A program made the position numbers and the translations under genes. Positions 20,468 through 31,503 of a stretch of 49,098 nt of DNA are shown in pieces. The DNA comes from Acidobacteria bacterium 13_2_20CM_57_17 (GTDB lineage Bacteria > Acidobacteriota > Terriglobia > Acidiferrales > UBA7541). Where the stretch lies: the NCBI GenBank assembly GCA_001914785.1, contig MNDE01000067.1:1-49098 (forward strand), read 5' to 3'. The notes under the pieces are model-generated. The model did no database searches. It was not told the DNA's origin and saw only the letters and a list, made by a program, of their open reading frames with translations. How positions within the stretch are numbered: the stretch's first letter is position 1; the number at the start of each line of letters is the position of its first letter.

Positions 20468-22048
20468 TTATTGCTGCAATTTCAGGATGCCAACGACGAT
20501 GCGCTGCGCGCCGGAGTTGTCACGGTTGGCGAAGAAAGCCAGTTGGGGATTGACGAAGTAGACGACAAAATTGATCGGATTAGCGCCGGTCAGGTTCACC
20601 GTCATGCCGTTGCGGCTTCCGTCCCCGCTCGTTCCGTCAGTGCCGTTGATTTGAATCACTCCTCCAACGCCAAGATCCAGCTGTGGCGTGAGCGTTGCAG
20701 AAGTGAATTGGAACAGGTCCGCCGCCCCGCTGAGAGTCATGCTACTAACATTGGCCTGCGCAAGAAGATCTTCTTCATCCTCTATCGGGAACGACCCGCC
20801 CGCAACTACCAGGCCGCTCCAGTTCATAGCGTAGGTTCCCGAGACGTTCGCGCTGGTGAACGGACTGCCGGATTGCAGTTCGATTGACCCGTCGGCCACG
20901 ACTATCCCAACACCTGGCCCCGATTGCGTAACATCTTGAATCACGCCACTACTTGCGGAGCTTAGATAAAAGACAAAAGCGAATGGGAAGCTAGTATCCT
21001 GAAAAGTAATCTGGCCACGACCAGGGTTCGCGGAGTCGAAGGTAATGGTCCCGCTGGAGAAGCTCGTTGATGGATGCTGCCTACCCGCATCGTTGGTGTC
21101 ACCAAGAACGTTGCCGACCGTTGCACCATTCGCAGTGAAACGGCCCACACGCGTAACGCCGCCATTCGCCGAGGCTCCGGCTAGAACAAACGCGAAGCTT
21201 CCATTGAAGTTGCTAGTGCTTGTCGGCACGTTGGTGCTTTGTGTCACGGCGTCACCAGAAAGCATTCCACCTGAGGTGCTAACGAAGCGAACGCGCCTGG
21301 AATCCACGATATAGAAAACGAAATTTTGTCCGGCTATGTTGGCGATGCCACGGCCGAAGCTGGAAAGCGTCGACAATTGCAAGGGATCCTGGGCGATCGA
21401 ACCCGGTGCCATCCCGCCACTCGTCAGGTTTCCATTGACGTTGTCATCGAAGAACCCGGTCGGGATTGCCCCCGTATTGTCGACTGTAAACTCCCCGATG
21501 AAGGACTCCGGGTTGTTGTTTGCGTCCAGACCGGGAAAGTCAAACACGTACGGGCCATTTACGTCCGTGAGAGCGAAAGGAGCGGCCTTCTGCAAAACAA
21601 AATTGCCGCTGCCCGTGGAGGCCTGATTGCTATTCGAAGTTTCATCGATCAAGAGGCCATCACTGGTGGACGTCAGAGTAATTCCAAAGTCCAGCGTGGA
21701 CTGGCCAACATTCAATGCCAGAGCCCCGCGCCCGTCGGCATTGACGATGTAAGTGCCGTTGGTAATGGCAATGGCGTTGGAGGGCGTGCCGCTAGCATTG
21801 ACGTCCTCGATTCCACCGGTGATGTTGCCCTTGCCATCCGCGATGAAAACACCTGTACGGGCGAGCGGAACCGGAGCATTAGATCCGCTGGTAAAGACCT
21901 CGCCATTGGTGACAAAAGCATATTGGCCGTTCAGGCTGGCCATACTGTACTTGCCTACCGGAGGAGGTGGCTGAACGCTGGAGCCGCCGCCACATGCGGT
22001 AGACAACAGACCAGCGGCTGTCGCGAGAGCGAAGAGCAGGCGTTTCAT
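20468..22048 (-). CDS. Probable lipoprotein with repeated beta domains
   Basis: 526 residues. The start has a lipobox-like segment (LLSTACGGGSS) then a proline-rich linker. The mature part consists of about four related units of 100-150 residues, each starting with a block such as NGQYAFVTNG, NGPYVFDFPG, NGSFAFVLAG and SGTYAMNWSG and rich in Gly, Thr and Asn. This suggests an extracellular beta-rich surface protein. Function not known. Its ATG overlaps the stop of the preceding gene by four bases, so it is co-transcribed with it. Confidence 0.72.
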   Translation of the reverse strand: MKRLLFALATAAGLLSTACGGGSSVQPPPPVGKYSMASLNGQYAFVTNGEVFTSGSNAPVPLARTGVFIADGKGNITGGIEDVNASGTPSNAIAITNGTYIVNADGRGALALNVGQSTLDFGITLTSTSDGLLIDETSNSNQASTGSGNFVLQKAAPFALTDVNGPYVFDFPGLDANNNPESFIGEFTVDNTGAIPTGFFDDNVNGNLTSGGMAPGSIAQDPLQLSTLSSFGRGIANIAGQNFVFYIVDSRRVRFVSTSGGMLSGDAVTQSTNVPTSTSNFNGSFAFVLAGASANGGVTRVGRFTANGATVGNVLGDTNDAGRQHPSTSFSSGTITFDSANPGRGQITFQDTSFPFAFVFYLSSASSGVIQDVTQSGPGVGIVVADGSIELQSGSPFTSANVSGTYAMNWSGLVVAGGSFPIEDEEDLLAQANVSSMTLSGAADLFQFTSATLTPQLDLGVGGVIQINGTDGTSGDGSRNGMTVNLTGANPINFVVYFVNPQLAFFANRDNSGAQRIVVGILKLQQ

Positions 22049-22521
22049 CGCACACCTCGCAGCGCTTGCTTTTGATCCGGGGTCAAGGTGGAAGCCGAGG
22101 TAAGGAGGTAGCCTTTCGCATTCCGCACCGCGACGGCTTGCGCGCCCTTCTGCACAATGCGCGCGGCGAAGTACGTCTTGTCGCCGAGAGCCAGTGGTTC
22201 TCCGACGATGCGCACGTTATCGCCGGGGTTCAACTCCAGATGACCGGCCTGCAGAACTTTTGCATTGCCCAGATGAACGTCCACTTGGCCGGAAGGTGTC
22301 TGGAGGGTCAGATGTGCGCCGATAGGAGCCGCGCTGGAAACCGACTCGAATTTTACGACCGTGCCAAGAAGAAAACTTTCGCGATTGACGCCGTAGGCGT
22401 GCAATCGCTGCGTGTCGGCTTGTTGTGCCTGTTGTGTTTGTTGGGCGTTAGCGGAAATGCAAAACACCAGGATGATCAGAAGTGCGAGAGTGCCTGAGTA
22501 ACTTCGTATAGCAGCTTTCAT
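22045..22521 (-). CDS. Secreted beta-domain protein
   Basis: 158 residues. The ATG at 22521 is chosen over the ATG at 22533 because GGAAGGG lies three bases before it, giving MKAAIRSYSG and a signal peptide (LLIILVFCISANAQ). A QTQQAQQ linker follows, then a predicted OB/DUF5666-like beta domain (GTVVKFESV, VDVHLGNAKVL, LNPGDNVRIVGEPL). The C-terminus has TPDQKQALRG. It overlaps the lipoprotein gene by four bases. Function unknown. Confidence 0.7.
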   Translation of the reverse strand: MKAAIRSYSGTLALLIILVFCISANAQQTQQAQQADTQRLHAYGVNRESFLLGTVVKFESVSSAAPIGAHLTLQTPSGQVDVHLGNAKVLQAGHLELNPGDNVRIVGEPLALGDKTYFAARIVQKGAQAVAVRNAKGYLLTSASTLTPDQKQALRGVR

Positions 22522-24571
<2,050 letters not shown>

Positions 24572-24634
24572 ACCGTTGCAAACCCGCCGCGGCCTGCGTA
24601 GCCTAAGTAGCTTGCGAACCTTTTTCCATATCTT

Positions 24635-25474
24635 ATGAACGCGACACGCGAAATCGAACTTGGCAAGCTGCGCCTCGGTGGCGGCAATGCCCTCTTTCTA
24701 ATTGCCGGGCCTTGCGTCATTGAAACCGAATCACACGCCCGCGCCATGGCGGAAAAAATCGCGAAGATCGCGTCCGATGCGGGATTGCCGTACATCTTTA
24801 AGGCTTCCTTCGATAAGGCCAACCGATCCTCGCTAAAGGGATTCCGCGGCCCCGGCCTGAAGGAAGGCTTGCGCATTCTCGGCAAGATCAAATCCGAGAT
24901 GAAACTTCCGATCCTCACCGACATCCACGAAGCTTCCCAGGCCGCTCCCGTTGCGGAAGTTTGCGACGTTCTGCAGGTTCCTGCATTTCTGGCGCGGCAA
25001 ACGGATCTGCTGCTCGCCGCCGGCAAGACCGGTCGCATTATCAATGTCAAGAAGCCACAGTTTGCTTCGCCGTGGGAAATGGGCAACGTGGCGGAAAAAG
25101 TTGCCAGCACCGGCAACGACAAGATCATTCTCACGGAGCGCGGCTCTACCTTTGGCTATCAGAATCTTGTCGTGGATGTGCGCTCCTTCCCCATCATGCA
25201 AAGGACCGGTTATCCGGTTGTCTTTGACGTAACGCATTCCGTGCAACTTCCGGGCGGGCAAGGTCACTCCAGCGGCGGCCAGCCGCAATTCATTGAGCCG
25301 CTGGCCCGCGCCGGCGTAGCCGCGGGCGTCGATGGCATTTTTCTGGAGACTCACGACAATCCTGCGAAGGCTCTCTCGGACGGACCCAATGCTCTGCCAC
25401 TTTCACAACTCCTGGCCCTGCTCATGAAATTAAAGGGGCTCAGCGCCGTGGTCCGCCGTTGGAGCGCGAAATGA
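24635..25474 (+). CDS. kdsA: 3-deoxy-8-phosphooctulonate synthase
   Basis: Condenses arabinose-5-phosphate and phosphoenolpyruvate to Kdo-8-phosphate, the first committed step of Kdo formation. A TIM-barrel enzyme: LIAGPCVIE at the N-terminus, [23 protein letters not shown], and the [13 protein letters not shown] and [17 protein letters not shown] blocks are all present. Length 279 residues is normal. The kdsD ATG overlaps its stop codon. Confidence 0.97.
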   Translation: MNATREIELGKLRLGGGNALFLIAGPCVIETESHARAMAEKIAKIASDAGLPYIFKASFDKANRSSLKGFRGPGLKEGLRILGKIKSEMKLPILTDIHEASQAAPVAEVCDVLQVPAFLARQTDLLLAAGKTGRIINVKKPQFASPWEMGNVAEKVASTGNDKIILTERGSTFGYQNLVVDVRSFPIMQRTGYPVVFDVTHSVQLPGGQGHSSGGQPQFIEPLARAGVAAGVDGIFLETHDNPAKALSDGPNALPLSQLLALLMKLKGLSAVVRRWSAK

Positions 25475-26430
25475 GCCTGGACTCCGCGCGGCGCGTGCTG
25501 AAAATCGAAGCCCAGGCAATTCAGGACGTCCTCGCGCGCCTGGATGCGACCTTTGAGAAAGCTGTCTGCGTGCTCTTCGCGTGCAAAGGCCGCGTGGTGG
25601 TCACTGGCATGGGCAAATCCGGTCTGATTGGACGAAAAATTTCCGCCACGCTTTCCAGCACCGGCACGCCATCTTTCTTTCTGCATCCTGCCGAAGCTCT
25701 GCACGGTGATCTTGGCATGCTCGCGCGCGGCGACGCCATGCTGGCGGTTTCCTACGGCGGGGAGACAGAAGAGATCATCCGCCTGCTGGAAGCCTTGAAG
25801 CGTCTCGAGATTCCCCTAGTCACTCTAACGGGCAAGCCGCAGTCTACTCTGGCCGAGGCCGGCGACGTCGTGCTGGATGTCAGCGTGAAGGAAGAGGCGT
25901 GTTCGCTTAACCTCGCTCCCACTGCGAGCACCACAGTCGCGATGGCCGTCGGCGATGCGTTAGCGGTTTCGTTGCTGGAGCGTCGCGACTTCAAGCATGA
26001 TGATTTCGCGGCGTTGCATCCCGCCGGGCGCCTCGGCAAGAAATTGCTTCGCGTCGAACACTTGATGCATGCGGGCGATGCCCTGCCGCGCGTATCAAAA
26101 GACACGCCCATGCCCGACGTGTTTCACGAAATGAGCAAGAAAGGCCTTGGGATGACCACCGTGCTGGAGCCGGATGGGCGTCTGGCGGGAATTCTAACCG
26201 ACGGTGATCTTCGCCGCCTGATGGAAAAACATCGTGGCGCTACACTGGAGATGGCGGCGGGCCAGTGCATGACAAAAAGTCCGCAAACCATCGGCCCGCA
26301 TGTGCTTGCCAGCGAAGCCTTGAACCTGATGGAGAAGCGCAAGATCACCTCCATCGTGGTTACAGACGAAGCTAAGGGCGTGTTAGGCGTCGTCCATCTG
26401 CACGATTTATGGACTTTGGAGCTGATGTAG
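25471..26430 (+). CDS. kdsD: Arabinose-5-phosphate isomerase (KdsD/KpsF family)
   Basis: Isomerises ribulose-5-phosphate to arabinose-5-phosphate, feeding KdsA. It has an N-terminal SIS domain ([17 protein letters not shown] and [14 protein letters not shown]), a [16 protein letters not shown] block, and two C-terminal CBS domains ([18 protein letters not shown] and [17 protein letters not shown]). The ATG at 25471 overlaps the kdsA stop (ATGA) and GGAG lies six bases upstream, so it is preferred over the TTG at 25459. 319 residues. Confidence 0.95.
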   Translation: MSLDSARRVLKIEAQAIQDVLARLDATFEKAVCVLFACKGRVVVTGMGKSGLIGRKISATLSSTGTPSFFLHPAEALHGDLGMLARGDAMLAVSYGGETEEIIRLLEALKRLEIPLVTLTGKPQSTLAEAGDVVLDVSVKEEACSLNLAPTASTTVAMAVGDALAVSLLERRDFKHDDFAALHPAGRLGKKLLRVEHLMHAGDALPRVSKDTPMPDVFHEMSKKGLGMTTVLEPDGRLAGILTDGDLRRLMEKHRGATLEMAAGQCMTKSPQTIGPHVLASEALNLMEKRKITSIVVTDEAKGVLGVVHLHDLWTLELM

Positions 26431-26470
26431 TGGCGGGTCTTTCGTGTCTGGCCTTTACCCGGCCTTCGGG

Positions 26471-26509
26471 GCGGTCCGACGCTTTGCGTCGCGAAGACCG
26501 CTCGTTTTT
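26471..26509 (+). terminator. Candidate Rho-independent terminator after kdsD
   Basis: Nested inverted repeat: GCGGTC (26471-26476) pairs with GACCGC (26496-26501) and CGACGC (26477-26482) with GCGTCG (26486-26491), with a TTT loop and a four-base bulge. TTTTT follows at 26505-26509. It could end or attenuate the pyrG-kdsA-kdsD transcript before kdsC. Confidence 0.5.
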
Positions 26510-26516
26510 CCGTGTG

Positions 26517-26541
26517 TAGGGGTGCAGCATGCTGCGCCCTA
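26517..26541. repeat. Intergenic palindrome upstream of kdsC
   Basis: A 25-base near-perfect palindrome around GCAGCATGCTGC (26524-26535), flanked by TAGGGGT and GCCCTA. It lies in the gap before kdsC, is unrelated to its ribosome binding site, and belongs to the window's set of dispersed short palindromes. Confidence 0.5.
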
Positions 26542-26578
26542 TCTAAGGACTTGCGTACACAGATAAGAGGAGACGCCG

Positions 26579-27139
26579 TTGGCCACGCGAGAAAGGAAAA
26601 TCCCCGAAAAACTGGCAAGACGAGCGAAGCAAATCGCTGTCCTACTGATGGACGTCGACGGCACCCTAACCGACGGCAGCGTCACGCTAGTATCGCAGCA
26701 GGATGGCCACGCGCTCGAGAGTAAGACGTTCGACGCTCACGACGGCCAGGGCCTCACTCTCGCCGTGACCGCTGGATTGCGCACCGGCGTCATTACCGGC
26801 CGCGGCAGCGCCGCTCTGCGCCGCCGCTGCAAGGAGTTGGACATCGAGTTTGTTTACGAGAAACAAGGGCATAAAGTCGCGGCTTACGAAGACGTCCTGC
26901 GCAAGACCGGCGCCAAGGAATCCGAAGTCGCCTTTCTTGGCGATGACCTCCCCGATCTCACCATCATGAAGCGCGTCGGCCTGGCCGTTGCCGTCCACAA
27001 CGCCACGCCCGAAGTGCGCCGCGCCGCCCACTACACCACTAGAGCCGACGGCGGCAAAGGTGCCGCCCGTGAACTCGTCGAGGTCATCCTCAAGTCCAAA
27101 GGCATCTGGGAAGAAATGATCGACAAAGCCCGCGCCTGA
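26579..27139 (+). CDS. kdsC: 3-deoxy-D-manno-octulosonate 8-phosphate phosphatase
   Basis: HAD-family phosphatase that dephosphorylates Kdo-8-phosphate to Kdo, between KdsA and KdsB. Motif I is MDVDGTLTDG, motif II VITGRGS, and the late acidic motif GDDLPDLTIMK; the C2-less, KdsC-type short form is right for 186 residues. TTG at 26579 is the start: GAGGAG at 26567-26572 lies six bases upstream. The hairpin between kdsD and kdsC may give it a different expression level. Confidence 0.94.
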   Translation: MATRERKIPEKLARRAKQIAVLLMDVDGTLTDGSVTLVSQQDGHALESKTFDAHDGQGLTLAVTAGLRTGVITGRGSAALRRRCKELDIEFVYEKQGHKVAAYEDVLRKTGAKESEVAFLGDDLPDLTIMKRVGLAVAVHNATPEVRRAAHYTTRADGGKGAARELVEVILKSKGIWEEMIDKARA

Positions 27140-27271
27140 GGGAAATCCACCGGCCAGCCCAACTTCTACTTGCCGGAATGCTCTTTCCGCGGCTGCCCAT
27201 TCACACTTCGCGCTGGATTAGCCGTCGCAATAACGCCACCTCAGCGCGCTTTGCGTTACAATCGTACAGCC

Positions 27272-28291
27272 ATGGCGCGCCGGAGTCGCAAGCGAAAGTC
27301 GAAAGCTGCCACCGCTCCCCGGATTCCCAGCAATTCGGAGACGCCCACGAGTCCTTCCAAGATTGCCAACGATTCGGAAAAAGTTGCGAGCTATCCCGAC
27401 AGTTCCATTCCTTCCGAAGACGTTACAAGCGTTTCCGAGTTTTCTTTTGATTCGGAAACGATCGCAAGCCTTGTCGACGTCTCCAGTGATTCGGAAATGG
27501 TCGCAACCTTCCCTGGCACGCCCAGCGTCTCCGAAAACATCGCAAGCCCTCCCGGCACTGGCGGTGCCACACCGAATGTTGCGCCTCCTTCCGCCGCGCC
27601 CACCGGCGCAGACCGCCGGACGCATCCTCGTTACGAGTTCTTCGCGGCCGCTGAAGTCGTTCCAACCGAATCCGGCGCCTGGATGGAAACGCGCGTCCGC
27701 GACTTGAGCCAGCAAGGCTGCTACATAGACACCAGCGACGCCCTCCCGCTAGGGACGGTCACAGAAGTTCGCATCATCAAAGGTGCGCAACGGTTTGAAG
27801 CCCGCGCACGAGTCGTCTACTCCCGCGCTTCCAAAGGCATGGGGCTCATGTTTGCCACCATTGAGCCGGAGCAGCTTCGCACGCTCGAAACGTGGCTAGC
27901 CGAGTCCCGCGAAACCTCCTGGCTCGCGGCAAACCGACGCAGGAGCCAGCGCGTATTGATGACCGTCCCGGTGCGTGTCTCGGGAAAGACCGGCGCTGGA
28001 GCCTTTGAAGAAGAAGCTCACACGCGGGCTATCAGTGCTCACGGTGCGTTGATTCACTTGTTGACGCAGGTTTATAGAGGGCAGCGGCTCACGTTGTCGA
28101 ACGTCCAGACCAAAGCGGCGCTCGAGTGCATTGTCGCCCACATTGATCGCCGTCAACCCAACCAGCCCCAGGTAGGAGTGGAGTTCCTGCTGCCCAATCC
28201 CCTGTTCTGGCACATAGCTTTCCCTCCAAAAGACTGGACGCCTCGCCATCCCGATGCCAAATCCCGCACAAAGTCCCGCGAATCAAGCTGA
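27272..28291 (+). CDS. Double PilZ-domain protein with repetitive N-terminus
   Basis: 339 residues. The first 110 or so are low-complexity, with a degenerate repeat around DSEkvAS (NDSEKVASY, FDSETIASL, SDSEMVATF, SVSENIASP). Two PilZ-type domains follow: RRTHPRYEFF with DLSQQGCYID, and RRRSQRVLMT with AISAHGALIH. The RxxxR and D/NxSxxG signatures of c-di-GMP binding are clear in the first domain and partial in the second (the second lacks the Asp/Asn), so binding may be asymmetric. The ATG at 27272 is chosen; the frame is open upstream but the added residues look unlike a protein. Confidence 0.8.
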   Translation: MARRSRKRKSKAATAPRIPSNSETPTSPSKIANDSEKVASYPDSSIPSEDVTSVSEFSFDSETIASLVDVSSDSEMVATFPGTPSVSENIASPPGTGGATPNVAPPSAAPTGADRRTHPRYEFFAAAEVVPTESGAWMETRVRDLSQQGCYIDTSDALPLGTVTEVRIIKGAQRFEARARVVYSRASKGMGLMFATIEPEQLRTLETWLAESRETSWLAANRRRSQRVLMTVPVRVSGKTGAGAFEEEAHTRAISAHGALIHLLTQVYRGQRLTLSNVQTKAALECIVAHIDRRQPNQPQVGVEFLLPNPLFWHIAFPPKDWTPRHPDAKSRTKSRESS

Positions 28292-28344
28292 ATCCTAAAT
28301 CCTTCGCTCAACTCACTACGGTCTGTCTCATGAATGTTTTTGGG

Positions 28345-28396
28345 GTCGGAGCTTTAGCTCCGACATTAAGACAGATCTGTCTTTGGGCTTCAGCCC
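28345..28396. repeat. Triple palindrome cluster
   Basis: Three perfect palindromes in tandem: GTCGGAGCT/AGCTCCGAC (28345-28353 and 28356-28364), AAGACAGATCTGTCTT (28368-28383), and GGGCT/AGCCC (28385-28389 and 28392-28396). They lie between the PilZ gene and the minus-strand gene at 28465. This compact three-hairpin unit looks like a dispersed repeat element of its own, like REP doublets or triplets elsewhere. Confidence 0.7.
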
Positions 28397-28464
28397 CTGA
28401 GGAAAGTCCTTCCGCCGCTCGCAACTCGTTGAACCCATGCTCAAGGTCAAAGGACCTCACCGAA

Positions 28465-29622
28465 TCACTGCGGAGAAGCAACGCGCCACACGCGCACGAG
28501 ACCGTCGGTCTGTGAAGCCAGAAGAGACCCATCCGGCGAGATTGCGAATGCGAACTTCTGTTGAGGTAGAGGAAATACCACCGTCGTGAAAACGATCCTA
28601 CGCATCGCCAAATCATATACGCAAAGTTCAAGAGAGGTGATGCGCGATGGTCGCTCTTTCATCTTCGTCCGGGAAAAGACAAATCGTTGGCCGCCTCTTG
28701 AAGGACGAATCTCTCCTCCCATCCGGTACTCTGGAGAATGGATCTCGCCAGACTCCTCGCCGGACCGAATCAGCATCACAAAAGAACAATCACCGCTGAT
28801 AGCCAGAATAGTGTCGTCAATGAACGTGGCGGACTTGCAGCGGGATTTGGACAAATCCCTCGCTATGGCGCTGTTCCGGTCGAAAAGCTCTGGACTCTTT
28901 GCCGACGCAGAATCTTCCATACTGGAAACAAACAGACGCAGCGCATCGCTGGAGGCTGTAGGCAAATAAACAACGCGTGTGTCAGACACAGACTCGTACT
29001 GATGACCGGGCGTGAGTTTGGATTTCTTCGTGACCAGCGTGGTTGGATCAAGCACATCGATTCGCGTAAGCCAGCCGCGCTTGGCGTCATACCAGTCCTG
29101 GAATTCGTACAGCGAGCGCCCACTAGGGGACACCGCAAAGCGCGGCAGAATATCTCCAGGCACTTCCCATTTCTTGCTGGCGAGTTCCTTCATTTCTGGC
29201 GAATAAACCTTCGACCATTCGCCATCTTGAATGAGAAAGCTTCCGCTCTCCAGCGGAAGCAACGCATTCGAGTTTCCCGCGTTGCCCCAGGTACGCTCGC
29301 TCTTTACGCTGCCCGCAACCGGATCCAGCAAAACGCTATGAAACACCACCTCGCTGCCCGGAGTGCTCCCGCGCCGCGAAAGCCCAGGTTGATCGTTCTT
29401 ACGGTAGAACGAAACAGCTAGGGTTCCGTCATCGAGAAATGCCACCGAATCCTGCAGGAAAGTGTAGGCACGGAGATCCCGCTCGGTGACCGCGTACAAA
29501 TACCCAAACTTGTGCAAATCGAGAGACAGAATGGGTTGGGCGGCCTCATTGCAAAAACCAGCTGGATTCCACAGAAGGCCTAGACAACAGGAAACCAGAA
29601 CGATCCTATAAAGCCTCTTCAT
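28465..29622 (-). CDS. Secreted beta-propeller-like protein
   Basis: 385 residues with a signal peptide (IVLVSCCLGLLWNPAGFC). The rest is rich in beta-strand patterns and ends with SPDGSLLASQTDGLVRVW, a WD40/YVTN-type blade signature; similar blades (RFAVSPSGRSLYEF, FVFSRT) occur before. Suggests a periplasmic propeller, but no catalytic motif or partner is evident. Transcribed divergently from the esterase gene at 29946. Confidence 0.65.
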   Translation of the reverse strand: MKRLYRIVLVSCCLGLLWNPAGFCNEAAQPILSLDLHKFGYLYAVTERDLRAYTFLQDSVAFLDDGTLAVSFYRKNDQPGLSRRGSTPGSEVVFHSVLLDPVAGSVKSERTWGNAGNSNALLPLESGSFLIQDGEWSKVYSPEMKELASKKWEVPGDILPRFAVSPSGRSLYEFQDWYDAKRGWLTRIDVLDPTTLVTKKSKLTPGHQYESVSDTRVVYLPTASSDALRLFVSSMEDSASAKSPELFDRNSAIARDLSKSRCKSATFIDDTILAISGDCSFVMLIRSGEESGEIHSPEYRMGGEIRPSRGGQRFVFSRTKMKERPSRITSLELCVYDLAMRRIVFTTVVFPLPQQKFAFAISPDGSLLASQTDGLVRVWRVASPQ

Positions 29623-29945
29623 GGAAACAGCTTCAATCAGTACCCTGTCCTTGCGGTTTGTGCAAGGGCGGCGTCATTGATGTTGGTTTTGATCTGGCGC
29701 GGCCACTCCCGGCTGTGCGTCGTGCAATAGGGCAACGGATTCCATGATCTACGGGCTATGCCTTAACATCTTAAAGGAGTTGAAAATGACTGCATGGCTG
29801 TGTTCTGTTAGTCCGTCTTTGGACGATGCTGATGTCTGTAAACTGAGTCGATTCCCGCTGCAACAAGAGGAACAATCCCTCTTAGACAGCCCTACACTCG
29901 GCTCAGCTCGGCAGCGACTGGTTATGTATAAGTGTGAGGATTGTG
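29623..29945. other. Divergent intergenic region
   Basis: This gap separates two divergent genes. An AAGGAG at 29774-29779 lies six bases before an ATG at 29786, opening a frame that runs to 30070 and overlaps the esterase start; its product is not recognisable and it is not annotated as a gene. Otherwise nothing clear is seen. Confidence 0.35.
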
Positions 29946-30968
29946 ATGAAGCCTTTGCTCTTTGCTTTCTGTTTTGTGTTTGCGTTTGGCGGTCTGAGCG
30001 CGCAGACACCTGTCTGGCAGCCATCGCCGGGTCATACACAAGTGCCGATCTGGCCGGGGACGCCGCCTGATGCGCAGGCTGTCGCGGGGCCGGAGGAGAG
30101 TCACTGGTGGCCAACAGGCCCTGGTGGGCCTGGTGGGTTTACTGTGTACCACGTATCTCGGCCTACGATGACGGTGTATTCGCCAGAGGGAAAGAGTACG
30201 GGCGCCGCGGTGGTGGTATTTCCTGGCGGGGGCTATGAGGATCTGGCCATCGACCTGGAAGGCACGGAGATCTGTGCCTGGCTGACGTCCAAGGGAATCA
30301 CCTGTGTACTGCTGAAGTATCGCGTGCCGGGTGAGGAATACTACCCGAAATCGGCACCGTATCCGAAGTCAGGGCCGTATCCGAGATCACCGATGGCGTT
30401 GGAAGATGCGCAGAGGACGTTGGGGCTGGTGCGCTTTCACGCAGCGGAGCTGCACATTGATCCTCACAAGATAGGAGTGCTTGGGTTTTCGGCAGGCGGG
30501 CATCTGGTGGTAGCGATGAGCACCGAATTTGAGAGGCGTTTGTATCCGGCTGTCGATGCCGCTGACAAAGAAAGCTGCCGCCCGGATTTTGCAGTGGCTA
30601 TTTATCCGGGGCATCTGTCGATTGCCGCGGCGGAATGGGACGCTAAACAAGGCACCAAGAAACTTGTGGTTCGTCATCCCGGGCATCTGTCGGCTGCCGA
30701 TAGCAGCTTTGGGTTGAATCCTGATATTCATATCACCAGCCAAACGTCACTTACGTTTTTGCTGCAGGCGGAGAATGACCCGGTAGACGGCGTGGAGAAC
30801 TCGCTCGCTTACTATGCTGCGCTGAAGAAGGCTAGCGTTCCCGTGGAGATGCATTTGTATGCGCAGGGCGGGCATGCGTTCGGGCTCCGGCGAACGAAAC
30901 TTCCGATAACCGGATGGCCCCAGTTGGTGGAGACGTGGCTGAGGACGATCGGGGTGGTTCCGGAGTAG
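29946..30968 (+). CDS. Secreted alpha/beta hydrolase (esterase/xylanase-accessory-like)
   Basis: 340 residues with a signal peptide (LLFAFCFVFAFGGLSAQ). The hydrolase core carries VVVFPGGGYEDLA with the oxyanion HGGG-like segment (PGGGY), the nucleophile elbow GFSAGGHL, an acidic residue in ENDPVDGVENS and the histidine in GGHAFGLRR. The pattern is that of BD-FAE/axe-like carbohydrate esterases; the substrate is not determined. An insertion with repeated PKSxPYP units (about residues 120-140) is unusual. The ATG at 29946 is preferred over the GTG at 29934 because GAGG lies six bases before it. Confidence 0.85.
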   Translation: MKPLLFAFCFVFAFGGLSAQTPVWQPSPGHTQVPIWPGTPPDAQAVAGPEESHWWPTGPGGPGGFTVYHVSRPTMTVYSPEGKSTGAAVVVFPGGGYEDLAIDLEGTEICAWLTSKGITCVLLKYRVPGEEYYPKSAPYPKSGPYPRSPMALEDAQRTLGLVRFHAAELHIDPHKIGVLGFSAGGHLVVAMSTEFERRLYPAVDAADKESCRPDFAVAIYPGHLSIAAAEWDAKQGTKKLVVRHPGHLSAADSSFGLNPDIHITSQTSLTFLLQAENDPVDGVENSLAYYAALKKASVPVEMHLYAQGGHAFGLRRTKLPITGWPQLVETWLRTIGVVPE

Positions 30969-31079
30969 GTGCTCTGGGATTGCAAGCCGCCCCCGAATAC
31001 CCCGCACTTGTCTATTCCCCTGTGCCAGATTAACGGGGCCTCAGCTATCCCGTGGCAACCAAACTGCCGTAGGGTTTCC

Positions 31080-31107
31080 TTGACTTTTCTCTAATTCTGT
31101 GTATACT
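31080..31107 (+). promoter_or_regulatory. Sigma70-like promoter with no adjacent gene
   Basis: TTGACT (31080-31085) and TATACT (31102-31107) with a 16-base spacer; each hexamer has one mismatch. It points toward ppa 400 bases away, but the transcript would meet a hairpin and T-rich run about 35 bases after its predicted start. Confidence 0.5.
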
Positions 31108-31135
31108 TAATCTTGTTGAGAACTACGGTTAGCCC

Positions 31136-31163
31136 GCGGGAGCTTGCTCCCGCTTTTCCTTTT
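31136..31163 (+). terminator. Hairpin with T-rich tail
   Basis: GCGGGAGC (31136-31143) and GCTCCCGC (31146-31153) form an 8-bp stem with a TT loop; TTTTCCTTTT follows. It is shaped like a Rho-independent terminator for the promoter at 31080, but similar to the window's other palindromes and may be a dispersed element. Confidence 0.5.
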
Positions 31164-31503
31164 ACGGAAGTCATTTCGGCCTTGCTAGTCCAAAACAACC
31201 AAAACCGCGTTCTTTAGAATCAATCACTTACGAATTGCAAATTTTGTAACTCCTTTCCTTTGAAATTCATACGAATTGATAGGGGGGTAGGGGGGTACAG
31301 CACCTTTTCCTCAACTAATAGTCTTTTTGGCGCTGGAGCACTTGTTTAGTCTGAGCGAAAGGCGAAGGAGCACCACTTTCCTCCGTCACGGCATTCTCAC
31401 TGGTGCAATGCGTTGGACTTACCAGTGCTGCGCGCATTCTGGCACTCAAGGTCGTGTCGGGTCATAATGTTACGCACTCATCCGCGACTAAGGATCTCTA
31501 TCA

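Larger units (their letters stand above)
30969..31503. other. Long non-coding region with promoter and repeats
   Basis: 535 bases without a gene. It holds a sigma70-like promoter at 31080-31107 and, about 30 bases further, a hairpin followed by a T-rich stretch (31136-31158). It also has a nine-base direct repeat TACGAATTG (31229-31237 and 31270-31278), and two G6 tracts separated by TA (31282-31295). The stretch may encode a short RNA. Confidence 0.45.
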
